Shown piece by piece: positions 38,569-49,565 of a stretch of 64,000 nt of DNA; the first letter of the stretch is position 1, and every line of letters begins with the position of its first letter. Made by a program: the position numbers and the translations under genes. Under the pieces are notes generated by a model, which did no database searches, was not told where the DNA came from, and was given only the letters and a program-made list of their open reading frames with translations. Location of the stretch: NCBI GenBank assembly GCA_016893485.2, contig JAFEKX020000001.1, positions 1,674,001 through 1,738,000 on the forward strand, written 5' to 3'. This DNA is from Streptomyces sp. P3. Its GTDB lineage: Bacteria; Actinomycetota; Actinomycetes; Streptomycetales; Streptomycetaceae.

Positions 38569-38701
38569 TGCCCAACTCCCGTCTGATCGCGGCCGGTTCC
38601 ACGGGACGGCGGCTGCCCCTACACTGGCAGCTCACGAGGTACCGGGTGACCTGCGAGAACAGGTCGGTCGAGCCGACCCGCCGGAGTGAGGAGCGACCCC
38701 C

Positions 38702-39421
38702 TTGTTCTACTACCTCCTGAAATACGTCATCCTGGGTCCTCTGCTCAGAGTGGTCTTCCGCCCCCGGATCGAGGGCCTCGACCACATACCGGAGTCGGGC
38801 GCTGCGATCATCGCCGGCAACCACCTCTCCTTCGCCGACCACTTCCTGATGCCGGCGGTCCTCAAGCGCCGCATCACGTTCCTCGCGAAGGCCGAGTACT
38901 TCACCGGCCCCGGCATCCGTGGCCGCCTCACCGCCACGTTCTTCCGCAGCGCGGGCCAGATCCCGGTCGACCGCTCCGGCAAGGAGGCGGGCCAGGCCGC
39001 GATCCGCGAGGGCCTCGGCGTCCTGAGCAAGGACGAACTCCTCGGCATCTACCCCGAGGGCACCCGCTCCCACGACGGCCGCCTCTACAAGGGCAAGGTC
39101 GGTGTGGCGGTCATGGCCCTCAAGGCCCAAGTGCCCGTCATCCCCTGCGCGATGATCGGCACCTTCGAGGCCCAGCCGCCCGGCAAGGTCATCCCCAAGG
39201 TCCACCCGGTGACGATCCGCTTCGGCAAGCCCCTCGACTTCTCCCGCTACGAAGGCATGGAGAACGAGAAGGCCATCCTCCGCGCCATCACCGACGAGAT
39301 CATGTACGCGATCCTCAAGCTCTCCGAGCAGGAGTACGTCGACCAGTACGCGGCGGTCGCCAAGGCGGAGCAGGCGGCAGCGGCGAAGGAACGCAAGTTC
39401 CCACGCCTACCGCTGAGTTGA
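38702..39421 (+). CDS. 1-acylglycerol-3-phosphate acyltransferase (PlsC family)
   Basis: TTG at 38702 with GGAG upstream; 239 residues beginning MFYYLLKYVILGPLLRVVF, a membrane-associating helix. Acyltransferase motif 1 is AGNHLSFAD (HxxxxD, with Ser and Phe between), motif 3 is IYPEGTRSHDGRLYKGKVGV and motif 4 is VPVIPCAMIGT. It acylates lysophosphatidate or a similar lysophospholipid at the membrane. Intact, single gene. Confidence 0.9.
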   Translation: MFYYLLKYVILGPLLRVVFRPRIEGLDHIPESGAAIIAGNHLSFADHFLMPAVLKRRITFLAKAEYFTGPGIRGRLTATFFRSAGQIPVDRSGKEAGQAAIREGLGVLSKDELLGIYPEGTRSHDGRLYKGKVGVAVMALKAQVPVIPCAMIGTFEAQPPGKVIPKVHPVTIRFGKPLDFSRYEGMENEKAILRAITDEIMYAILKLSEQEYVDQYAAVAKAEQAAAAKERKFPRLPLS

Positions 39422-39450
39422 GACCACACGAGACCTGAGTGGACATGAAC

Positions 39451-39482
39451 GAGGGCGACCGGTTCAGAACCGGCCGCCCCTC
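39451..39482. terminator. Two-way hairpin between plsC-like and tap genes
   Basis: GAGGGCGACCGGTTC pairs imperfectly with GAACCGGCCGCCCCTC (39466-39482) between convergent genes. Confidence 0.55.
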
Positions 39483-39528
39483 ATCGCGTACAACTACCGC
39501 CTACACCTCACTACTTACGACGTGTTGC

Positions 39529-41134
39529 TCAGGGCTGCGGCGTCGCGTGCGGGGTGCACGTGAAGTCGGCCGAGTCGAGCTTGCCGGTCAACAGGTAGGC
39601 GTCGACACGGGAGTTGATGCAGGGGGTTGACCAGACCGGTCACACCGTGCGAACCCGCGTCCTTCTCGGTGATGAGACGGGAGCCCTTGAAGCGCTTGTG
39701 CAGGTCGACGGCGCCGGCGTACGGGGTGGCGGCGTCGCGCTGCGACTGCACGATGAGGACGGGCGGCAGACCCTTGCCGGTCTTGACCTCGACCGGGGAC
39801 TGCTGCTTGACCGGCCACGTCGCGCACGGCAGGTTCATCCACGCGTTGGCCCAGGTCATGAACGGGTACTGCTTGTTGAGCGCCGTGTTGTCCTTGTCCC
39901 ACTTCGCCCAGCTGGTGGGCCACTTGGCGTCGGTGCACTCGACGGCCGTGTAGACGGCGTTGCCGTTCTCCGAGGAGATGTTGCCCGCGGTGTCCGACAG
40001 GTCGGGCGAGGCGGCGTCGATCAGCGCCTGGGGTCTCCGGCGAAGTACTTGCTGAAGGCGGTGGCGACCGGGATCCACGACGAGTCGTAGTAGGGGCGCT
40101 CTGGAAGAAGCCGATCAGCTCGGCCGGACCGACGACCCCGCCGAGCGGGTTCTTCTTGGCGGTGGCGCGCAGTTCGAGCCACTTGGCCTGGACGGCGGCG
40201 CGGGTGGTGCCGAGGTGGAAGGCCGCGTCGTTCTTGGCGACCCAGTCCTCCCAGTCCTTCCAGCGGCCCTCGAAGGCGATGTCCTGGCCCAGGTTGGCCT
40301 CGTACCAGATGTTGTCGCGCGCCGGGTTGACGACGCTGTCGACGATCATGCGGCGGAGGTGGGACGGGAACAGCGTGCCGTAGACCGCGCCGAGGTAGGT
40401 GCCGTAGGAGACGCCCAGGTAGTTGAGCTTCTTCTCGCCGAGGGCGGCGCGGATGACGTCGAGGTCGCGCGCGGTGTTCGGCGTGGTCATCTGCGCGAGC
40501 ATGGTGCGGCCGGTGCGCTTGGCGCAGCCGTCCGCGTACTCGCGGGCGAGCTTGCGCTGCGCGTTCTTGTCGGCGGTGCTGTCCGGCACCGGGTCCGCCT
40601 TGGGCGCCTTCACGAACTCCTGCGGGTCGATGCAGGAGATGGGCGCCGAGTGGCCGACACCGCGCGGGTCGAAGCCGACGAAGTCGTACGCCTTGGAGGT
40701 GTTGACCCACAGCGGGTTCTTCGTGGTGACCCGGAGCGGGAAGCGCATCCCCGAGCCGCCGGGACCGCCGGGGTTGTAGACGAGCGCGCCCTGGCGCTCC
40801 GCCTTCGTCCCGGTGCTGACGGCGCGGTCGACGGCGAGCTTGATCTTCTTGCCGTTCGGCGGGTGTAGTCGACCGGCACGGTGACCCACCCGCACTGGAC
40901 CGGCTTCGCCAGCGCCCAATCGGCGGGGCAGTCCTGCCAGTTGATCCCGGCCTTGGCGGCGCGGGCGGCGGCGAGCTCGGCGCCCCGGGCCGCGCTGTCC
41001 TGCCGGTGCGCTGCCGCCTGGTTGGTCTGCGCGGTCGCCGTGGGTGCCACCACGGCGCCGGCTATGAGCGCCGCCGCCGCGAATCCGGCCGAACCGAACG
41101 CCATCACCCGGCTCTTCGGTCTGTTGTGCCTCAA
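39529..41134 (-). CDS. tap: Secreted tripeptidyl aminopeptidase (S33), four frame breaks
   Basis: TTG at 41134, preceded by GGGGAGGGG, opens a signal peptide (VMAFGSAGFAAAALIAGAVV). Alpha/beta hydrolase: oxyanion loop YNPGGPGGSGM, nucleophile LGVSYGTYLGAVYG, acid near VLIVQSQRDAATPYAG and histidine in DAGSHGV. The Cys-containing end is INSRVDAYLLTGKLDSADFT with stop at 39529. Breaks: 40859-40863, 40093-40096 and 40030-40033 (each one short) and 39622-39626 (one extra). About 536 residues. It cleaves tripeptides from the N-terminus of peptides outside the cell. Confidence 0.87.
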
Positions 41135-41268
41135 GTGGGCCCCTCCCCGTACATTGTTGCGACAAGGTCTCGGTGGATCCTCGCGGCTGTGAGCCACCTG
41201 AGAACAGAGTCCGTTGACCTTCTTTACCAATCCGATAAGCGGAAACAGACGTACCGCTCAGCGGATAC

Positions 41269-42019
41269 TCAGGCCAGCGAAGCCAACGCCTCGTCCAACA
41301 CCCGTCGCAGCCGCAGCCCGTCCGCCGCGACAGCCGTCACCAACGCGGCGGGCCCGGCGAGCGGCACCAGGGCCGCAGACTCCCCAGCATGCGCGCCGCG
41401 ACCGGCTCCCGGCTGAACTCCGGCCGCACAACAAGGAGTTGCCCCACCGCGCGGTGCCCCGCGAGCACGGCGGGCCCGTCCCAGCCCCCGGCGCCCCGGG
41501 CCCACAGGCCAACTCCTGATCGAGCACGGCCCGCCCGGCGACCCGCAGCGCGAGCCGGCTGGTGAGCCGCCCGGGCTCCTCCCCCACCCTTCCCAGCACC
41601 TGCTCCTCACGCAGTACGAGCCGGGCGGAGGCGGCAACCTCGACCCGGGTCAGGACACGCAGATCACTACCGCACACGGAGATCAACTGCTCGGGCAGCC
41701 AATCCAGTTCACCGTCTTCAGCAACATTGATCCGCACGTCGTACCGTGACTCCCCCTTGGCCTGCCCCGGCAGCGCGATGGTGGCGGCGGCGGACCCGAC
41801 CCGCAACCGCGCCCCCGCTCGACATCCGTCTCGACCGCGAAGTGATCACCCCGAGCGGCCCACTCATCGCCCCCACGAGCATGACCCGCGCCTCGGCACC
41901 ACTGCCCCGCGTCCGCCGCAGCGCGAGCGGCCCGTCCCCCTCCAGCACGGGCAGCGCGGTACCGCCCCGCCCGTCCTGTCGGGCCACGATCCGCGCGGTG
42001 GCCCGGACCCCGGTGGCGA

Positions 42020-42023
<4 letters not shown>
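41269..42023 (-). CDS. ureD: Urease accessory protein UreD, frameshifted
   Basis: GTG at 42023 overlaps the ureG stop (GTGA). Reassembled text: start [20 protein letters not shown], then [34 protein letters not shown] and [20 protein letters not shown], ending [10 protein letters not shown]. Four G-run deletions (about 41844, 41813, 41496, 41388) separate the pieces. About 252 residues. UreD forms the scaffold with UreF and UreG that loads nickel into urease. Last gene of the urease operon. Confidence 0.85.
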
Positions 42024-42697
<674 letters not shown>

Positions 42698-42750
42698 GGA
42701 GCGGCTCCTTCTTTCTACGGCCCCGGTGACTTCTCAGTCGGGGCTAGTTC

Positions 42751-43189
42751 CCTCAGCCCGTCCGGCATCCTCCGGGCCCATGCCACCCGGGCCGACCTTC
42801 CTCAGCCCGCCCGGCAACCTCCGGGCCCTTGTCACCCGGACGGACCTTCCTCAGCCCGTCCGGCATCCTCCCGGCCCTTGCCACCCGGGCCGACTTTCTC
42901 AGCCCGTCCGGCATCCTCCCGGCCCTTGCCACCCGGGCCGACCTTCCTCAGCCCGTCCGGCAACCTCCGAGCCCTTGTCAGCCGGGCCGACTTTCTCAGC
43001 CCGTCCGGCATCCTCCGGGCCCATGCCACCCGGGCCGACCTTCCTCAGCCCGTCCGGCAACCTCCCGGCCCTTGCCACCCGGGCCGACCTTCCTCAGCCC
43101 GTCCGGCAACCTCCCGGCCCTTGCCACCCGGGCCGACCTTCCTCAGCCCGTCCGGCAACCTCCCGGCCCTTGTCAGCCGGGCCGACTTT
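42751..43189. repeat. Tandem array, nine units of 48-49 bp, between ureF and ureG
   Basis: Units start at 42751, 42800, 42849, 42898, 42946, 42995, 43043, 43092 and 43141. Seven are 49 bp; those at 42898 and 42995 are 48 bp. The unit opens CCTCAGCCCGTCCGGCAACC and contains CGGCCC ... GGGCCG, so each can form a hairpin. Because 49 is not a multiple of 3 and the unit lacks stops, all three plus frames stay open across it; these are not genes. Confidence 0.93.
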
Positions 43190-43262
43190 CCTCAGCCCGC
43201 CCGGCGTTTGAGGACGAGGCCCCTTCAGGGCCGAACGGGGGGGTCTGGGGCGGAGCCCCCAG
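43190..43262. repeat. Generic Streptomyces intergenic element ending the array
   Basis: The tenth unit starts as the others (CCTCAGCCCGCCCGGC) but continues GTTTGAGGACGAGG and a GGGGGTCTGGGGCGGAGCCC hairpin, a sequence scattered widely in Streptomyces genomes as I recall. The tandem array appears to have grown from its first 16 bases. Confidence 0.6.
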
Positions 43263-43295
43263 CAACGGCGCGCAACCCACACACACTCCACCAAG

Positions 43296-43966
43296 TCATG
43301 ACGCGAACAGCCGGACAGCCCAAGCCGCATGCGCCTCCGCCCCGATCTCCAACAACGGCGCCGACGCACAAGGCAGTTCGTCAACTCCCCCGGCAACAAC
43401 CCCCGCCCCGCCTCCACCGCCCGATCGGCGACAAGGTCCAACTCCGGCGCCAACCGAGCCAGCACAGCCGTAGCGTCAAACGGATCAAGACTCAACAACC
43501 GCACGGTCGCCGACGCGGCCCCACTCACACTCTCGTAGGCCGCGCAGTACGCCGCGTCCTCGGCACCGAGACCGGCCGCCCGAGCCACCAGCCCCAACAC
43601 CACAGGCTGATGCGCCCCTTTGGGGAACTCCCCGCGAGGGCGTCCAGTTCGGCGGAAGGCCAGGCGGCCCGAGCGGCCCGCATCAGTTGCCGCCCCAGCT
43701 TCCGCGAGGCGAGCCGCAACGCAGGCGACGGCGTCCGCGCATCAACCGCACGGTCCAACTCCCCAGGATCCACCCCGAGTACAGCGGACGCGGCCACCGC
43801 GGCGGACACCAGCCCGGCCGTGTGCAACCGCCCCCGACAGAACTCACCGAGACTCGAAGCCCCGGTGATGCGCCCGGCTTTGACGGCGGCCTCCGCCCCG
43901 CCGGAGTGCGCATGCCCCCGGCGGGGAAGCGCCCGTCGGCCAGAACCAGCAGTGCTCCCCTGGACA

Positions 43967-43967
<1 letters not shown>
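43296..43967 (-). CDS. ureF: Urease accessory protein UreF, frameshifted
   Basis: ATG at 43967 overlaps the ureC stop (TGATG). Restored text: [60 protein letters not shown] and an end [20 protein letters not shown] with TGA at 43296. Three G-run deletions (about 43918, 43621, 43394). About 224 residues. UreF activates the GTPase UreG within the UreDFG complex. Confidence 0.87.
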
Positions 43968-45676
<1,709 letters not shown>

Positions 45677-45684
<8 letters not shown>

Positions 45685-45988
45685 CGAGGGCACCTCCGGT
45701 CTCCCCGCGCAGTCCGGGCACGACACGGGCGCCGACCAGCGGGACGAGTTCGACGTCGACGGGGATGCCCGGCTCGAAGCGCACGGCCGTACCGGCGGCG
45801 ATGTTGAGCCGCTTTCCGCGTGCGGCGGCGCGGTCGAACTCGAGCCCGGGGTTGGCCTCGGCGAAGTGGTAGTGGGAGCCGACCTGGACGGGCCGGTCGG
45901 CGGCGTTGAGGACGGTCATCGGTGTGACCTCGCGGCCCGCGTTGTAGACGATCGGGTCGTCCGCGAACAGGATCTCGCCGGGAATCAT
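45677..45988 (-). CDS. ureB: Urease beta subunit
   Basis: 103 residues from ATG 45988. Typical start [20 protein letters not shown], then [18 protein letters not shown] and GTAVRFEPG. It forms the trimeric core with UreA and UreC. Nine bases after ureA; the 3' end overlaps ureC. Intact. Confidence 0.96.
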
Positions 45989-45997
45989 CGAGGCCTC

Positions 45998-46300
45998 CTA
46001 CACGATCGGGTCGTGGACGGTGACGAGCTTGGTGCCGTCCGGGAAGGTCGCCTCGACCTGTACGTCGTGGATCATCTCGGGGATGCCCACCATGACGTCG
46101 TCCCTGGTGAGCAGCTTGCGTCCGGAGGCCATCAGTTCGGCGACGGTGCGGCCGTCACGGGCGCCTTCGAGGATGTGCGACGTGATGAGGGCGACCGCCT
46201 CGGGGTGGTTCAGCTTCACACCGCGGGCCCGGCGCTTCTCGGCCACGTCGGCCGCCACATGGATCAGCAGCCTCTCTTGCTCGTGCGGGGTCAGTTGCAC
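45998..46300 (-). CDS. ureA: Urease gamma subunit
   Basis: GTG at 46300 with GAGGTGGGAG upstream. 100 residues: [40 protein letters not shown] and [20 protein letters not shown]. First gene of ureABCFGD. The 203 bp between it and the antitoxin gene hold its promoter; no operator was picked out. Confidence 0.96.
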   Translation of the reverse strand: MQLTPHEQERLLIHVAADVAEKRRARGVKLNHPEAVALITSHILEGARDGRTVAELMASGRKLLTRDDVMVGIPEMIHDVQVEATFPDGTKLVTVHDPIV

Positions 46301-46503
46301 GCTCCCACCTCACAGTCCTCGCTCCGGACCGTGCGGGGTCCGGTTGCCGCAGCCCCGGGCAACGTCCCTGGTGGCGTGGATCGGCAGGCTAGTTGGACCG
46401 GGTTTCAAGCAAGTTAACCGAGCTGTGATCAGGACAATCGCATCTACGCCCGTAGAGCGGCCGCACGCCCGGCCTCCGGCACACCCCCGCACGCGACCTG
46501 CCG

Positions 46504-46782
46504 CTACGAGGGATTCGGCCCCCGGTGTTCGGCCGCGATACCGAACCGCTGGTGTTCGCGGGGAGCGGACGCGACCTCGCGCACGGCGGAGACGGCGCTG
46601 ATCACACGCTCCTCGCCGGCCCGGTCGAGTTCGTCGAGTCGTTCCAGGTCGGCGGCGGAGACAAGGGCGACGAGCGGCTTCCCGTGCCGTGTCACGACGA
46701 CGCGCTCGCCGCCGTACACCACCCGGTTGATCAGGTCGGCGAGTTCAGCCCTGGCTTGCGTCACCGGAATCTCGTAGGCCAT
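46504..46782 (-). CDS. Phd/YefM-family antitoxin, no toxin partner seen
   Basis: ATG at 46782 ([20 protein letters not shown]) gives 92 residues. The N-terminal Phd/YefM fold is complete, with [20 protein letters not shown] and [14 protein letters not shown]; the C-terminal toxin-binding tail ends in HRGPNPS. No RelE/YoeB/Doc-type gene follows: the next gene downstream is ureA. The leader carries two TGTACA hexamers, the known YefM operator core. It is divergent from the clpP-like gene and could regulate it. Confidence 0.85.
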   Translation of the reverse strand: MAYEIPVTQARAELADLINRVVYGGERVVVTRHGKPLVALVSAADLERLDELDRAGEERVISAVSAVREVASAPREHQRFGIAAEHRGPNPS

Positions 46783-46807
46783 GAACCCATCATACGTTCC
46801 ATACGTC

Positions 46808-46824
46808 CTGTACATTTTGTACAG
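46808..46824. promoter_or_regulatory. Twin TGTACA operator, YefM type
   Basis: CTGTACA-TTT-TGTACAG is a perfect inverted repeat holding two TGTACA hexamers (46809-46814 and 46818-46823). YefM of E. coli binds palindromes with this core. It lies 26 bp upstream of the antitoxin start and 41 bp upstream of the clpP-like start. Confidence 0.7.
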
Positions 46825-46864
46825 AGCCCGCCAGGGAGTGCGCCCGCCAGAGAGAGGTCACGCC

Positions 46865-47815
46865 ATGACCCGACCGTCCGCCCGCCATGTCCTGCCCGAG
46901 TTCACGGAGCGCACCAGCTCGGGCCACCGGACCCTCGACCCGTACTCGAAGCTGCTGGAGGAGCGGATCGTCTTCCTCGGGACGCCGATCGACGACATCT
47001 CGGCGAACGACGTGATGGCCCAGTTCATGCACCTCGAGTACCAGGCGCCCGACCGGGACATCTCGCTGTACATCAACTCGCCCGGCGGGTCGTTCACCGC
47101 GATGTCGGCGATCTACGACACCTTGCGGTTCGTCAGCTGTGACGTGGAGACGGTCTGCCTGGGCCAGGCGGGCTCGTCCGCGGCGGTGCTGCTGGCCGCG
47201 GGCACGCCGGGCAAGCGGTCGGCGTTGCCGGGTGCGCGGGTGGTGATCCACCAGCCCTCGCTGCCGGAGCCGATCCAGGGTCAGGCGAGTGATCTCGCCA
47301 TCCAGGCCGAGGAGTTGGCGCGCACCCGGTCCCAACTCGAGTCCCTGCTCGCCCTGCACACGGGCCGGACAGTGGAGCAGGTGAGCGCGGACATCGAGCG
47401 CGACCGCATCCTGGATGCCCAACAGGCCCTGGAGTACGGCCTGGTGGACCGGATCGTGGCCACCCGCAAGACCTCGCTCACCGAGCCGGGCGGGAGTGAG
47501 CCGACGATGCTGCCGCCGGAACTGCCACCGTTGCCCGCACTGACGCGCGCCGAGGGCGAGTTGATTGACCGTTACCTGGATGTGGCCGACCTGCTGGGCC
47601 GTATCAACCCGGCGCACGACGGTGACACGTACCGTGGTCTGAGGGCCGCTCAGGCGCTCGTGGCGAAGGCCGTCGAGCTGCGGGACGCGCTGGCGCTGAT
47701 GCACCAGCGGGGCGAGACCGAGCTGCACGCCCCCACCCTGGCGCGTGCGCTGCGCGTGCTGGACGGGGAGCGCCGCACGGCGCGCGTCACCATCCCGGCA
47801 CCCTCCGACAGTTGA
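46865..47815 (+). CDS. ClpP-like protease with C-terminal extension
   Basis: ATG at 46865; 316 residues against about 200 for ordinary ClpP. Core: [32 protein letters not shown], nucleophile Ser104 in GQAGSSAAV (usually GMAAS/GQAAS), His129 in RVVIHQPS and the acid region in [20 protein letters not shown]. After a Pro-rich hinge ([12 protein letters not shown]) comes an extra helical region of about 90 residues ([40 protein letters not shown]). The extension is unusual and has no assigned role. Divergent from the antitoxin. Confidence 0.87.
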   Translation: MTRPSARHVLPEFTERTSSGHRTLDPYSKLLEERIVFLGTPIDDISANDVMAQFMHLEYQAPDRDISLYINSPGGSFTAMSAIYDTLRFVSCDVETVCLGQAGSSAAVLLAAGTPGKRSALPGARVVIHQPSLPEPIQGQASDLAIQAEELARTRSQLESLLALHTGRTVEQVSADIERDRILDAQQALEYGLVDRIVATRKTSLTEPGGSEPTMLPPELPPLPALTRAEGELIDRYLDVADLLGRINPAHDGDTYRGLRAAQALVAKAVELRDALALMHQRGETELHAPTLARALRVLDGERRTARVTIPAPSDS

Positions 47816-48150
47816 GGGACCGGAAGCCGTCCCCGGCGGAGGCGAAACGAGCCGAACGGCGTACCCCCGATCGGCGTAGTCGTTCCTCCGTCCGCGAGCG
47901 TCCCGGGTTGCGCAACACGCGTAGTCCGGAGGCCTCCTGAGGTGTTCCGGTGCTGGTCCGAGGGGTGCGCCCCGGTCGACACCCGATCGAACACGGGTGT
48001 GTCCACCCGAACGGGTGAGTGGTGAGTAACCCCACAAATACCCGGTTCCGTTGGGATTTTCGGACATGCATAGGTGAAGATCCCTGTCTGACGACAAGAC
48101 CCCGCCGCAGCGGCGGGGCGATCCGGGCGGACGCCGAGTCCTGCCGCCAC
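47816..48150. other. Intergenic leader upstream of riboswitch
   Basis: About 335 bp after the clpP-like gene with no ORF that looks real. TTTTCGGACATGCATAGGTG near 48057 may be the promoter of the riboswitch transcript. Otherwise nothing is seen. Confidence 0.4.
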
Positions 48151-48154
48151 CCGG

Positions 48155-48330
48155 ATGACAGGTCGACAGGATTGCATCGGCAGGAGTGGAGGACCCAAGC
48201 ACGACGGGTCGCCGGGACGGTCACGCCATGGCCGGGTCGAGCAGCCCTTGGGGTGAAGCCGCGTCAGCGGCCGGGCAACTTCGCCAGCCCGAATCCGACA
48301 GGTCATCCTTCACAGGCGGCTGACGAAGGG
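48155..48330 (+). ncRNA. ydaO-type c-di-AMP riboswitch
   Basis: Conserved ydaO blocks occur in order: GGAGGACCCAAGC, CCCTTGGGGTGAA, GGCCGGGCAAC, GCCCGAATCCGACAGG and AGGCGGCTGACGAAGGG just before the gene start. In Streptomyces this class precedes genes of cell-wall hydrolases and is switched off by c-di-AMP. It stands directly before an NlpC/P60 protein, which supports the call. Exact ends are estimates. Confidence 0.88.
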
Positions 48331-48336
48331 TTGCGC

Positions 48337-48810
48337 ATGACTGCGCTCAATCGTGTCCCGTCGCTGATGGTCAGGGCCGGTACGGCCTCGGCCTTCGCCA
48401 TCGCCGCCGTGGGCGGCTCCGTCGTGATACCGGGCGTCGCATCCGACGCCGCGGCCGCGACACCCGCGACGAAGGCACTTCAGGTCGCGGCGTCCAAGAA
48501 GGGCGCCCCGTACAGGTACGGGGCCACCGGACCGGGCCGCTTCGACTGCTCCGGGCTCACGTTGTACTCGTACAAGAAGGCGGGCAAGAAGCTGCCTCGT
48601 ACGGCTGCCCAGCAGTACAACAAGACCCACCACATCTCGGCCAAGAGCCGCAAGGCCGGGGATCTCGTGTTCTTCCACTCGGGCTCCAGCGTCTACCACG
48701 TCGGCATCTACGCCGGGAAGGGAAAGATCTGGCACGCCCCGAAGACCGGGGACGTGGTGCGGCTGCAGAAGATCTGGACCAAGAGCGTCTGGTACGGCCG
48801 GGTCAGCTGA
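48337..48810 (+). CDS. Secreted NlpC/P60 cell-wall hydrolase
   Basis: ATG at 48337; 157 residues. Signal peptide with VRAGTASAFAIAAVGGSVVI, cleavage near ASDAAAA. Catalytic cysteine in GRFDCSGLTLYSYKKAG, histidine in VYHVGIYAGKG, third polar residue in HAPKTG. A minimal NlpC/P60 domain with no binding module. It cleaves D-gamma-glutamyl-diaminopimelate bonds in peptidoglycan. Under a c-di-AMP riboswitch, as known for germination or resuscitation hydrolases of Streptomyces. Confidence 0.92.
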   Translation: MTALNRVPSLMVRAGTASAFAIAAVGGSVVIPGVASDAAAATPATKALQVAASKKGAPYRYGATGPGRFDCSGLTLYSYKKAGKKLPRTAAQQYNKTHHISAKSRKAGDLVFFHSGSSVYHVGIYAGKGKIWHAPKTGDVVRLQKIWTKSVWYGRVS

Positions 48811-48824
48811 CCCGCGCTGAATCT

Positions 48825-48868
48825 CCCGAGGGGGTGACGGCCACCTGACGGGCCGCCACCCCCTCGGG
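48825..48868. terminator. Strong two-way terminator
   Basis: CCCGAGGGGGTG (48825-48836) and CACCCCCTCGGG (48857-48868) form a perfect 12-bp stem between the hydrolase and the convergent ATPase gene. Confidence 0.8.
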
Positions 48869-48894
48869 TGTCCAGAGGCGTTCCAGGAGCGGCT

Positions 48895-49353
48895 CTACGG
48901 CTCCTGCTGGCCCGCGGCGGTCACCGGCCGGGCCGGGATGGTCCAGGGCACCTCGACGGAGACGGTCTTGCCGCCCTCGCGGGTGGGCCGGACCCTGAGC
49001 TTGCCGCCGCACTCCGCGGTCAGCCAGCGGATGATCACCATGCCCCGGCCGTTGTCCTGCTGGACGGCGGCCGGCAGGCGTTTGGGGAAGCGGGGGTGGC
49101 TGTCGGTGACCCCGATGCGCAGGTGTTCGTCACGCTCCAGCTCGAGGTCCACCGTGAAGGTGGGCGACTGGCCGAAGGTGTGCTGCACGGCGTTGGTGGC
49201 GAGTTCCGACACGATGAGACGGATGGTGTCGGCGGCCTCCGTGTCCGCCGGGAGTCCCCACTCGGCCAGGGTTCCGACGACATAGGTGCGGGCGGCGGAC
49301 ACCGAGGCCGGATCGCTCGGCAGAGTGACGGATGCTTCCAGATGGTCTGCCAT
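48895..49353 (-). CDS. RsbW-like ATP-binding protein (HATPase)
   Basis: 152 residues from ATG 49353. GHKL ATPase motifs: IRLIVSELATNAVQHTFG (N box), VTDSHPRFPKRLP and DNGRGMVIIRWL (G1). This group of small anti-sigma-like kinases is abundant in Streptomyces and usually sits beside XRE/DUF397 pairs, as here. The target is unknown. The gene is divergent from the XRE regulator. Confidence 0.9.
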   Translation of the reverse strand: MADHLEASVTLPSDPASVSAARTYVVGTLAEWGLPADTEAADTIRLIVSELATNAVQHTFGQSPTFTVDLELERDEHLRIGVTDSHPRFPKRLPAAVQQDNGRGMVIIRWLTAECGGKLRVRPTREGGKTVSVEVPWTIPARPVTAAGQQEP

Positions 49354-49478
49354 GGCGCGGTCGTCCCTTTCCCGCGGGACCGGTGTCCGTCACGGCGCGG
49401 ATGGTTCGAGTACGGTCCCGGACTGGTGCTTCTTCGCCAGACTGCCATTAGCTCGGCGGTAACGGTGCCGATCCACCA

Positions 49479-49494
49479 AGATATGCATATATCT
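49479..49494. promoter_or_regulatory. AT-rich palindrome in divergent promoter
   Basis: AGATAT-GCAT-ATATCT, 6-bp arms. Very AT-rich against the local background; it lies 71 bp before the XRE start and is a candidate operator for that regulator. Confidence 0.45.
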
Positions 49495-49565
49495 GTCGCT
49501 CGAAGCGGTGAACTCTGCGACCCCAGACCGTATTTGGGCGGCTCGGAAGGAGTAAGGAGAAACCC

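Noticed and set aside
42751..43189. CRISPR array
   Set aside because: Units are head-to-tail copies without unique spacers, and no cas gene is nearby.
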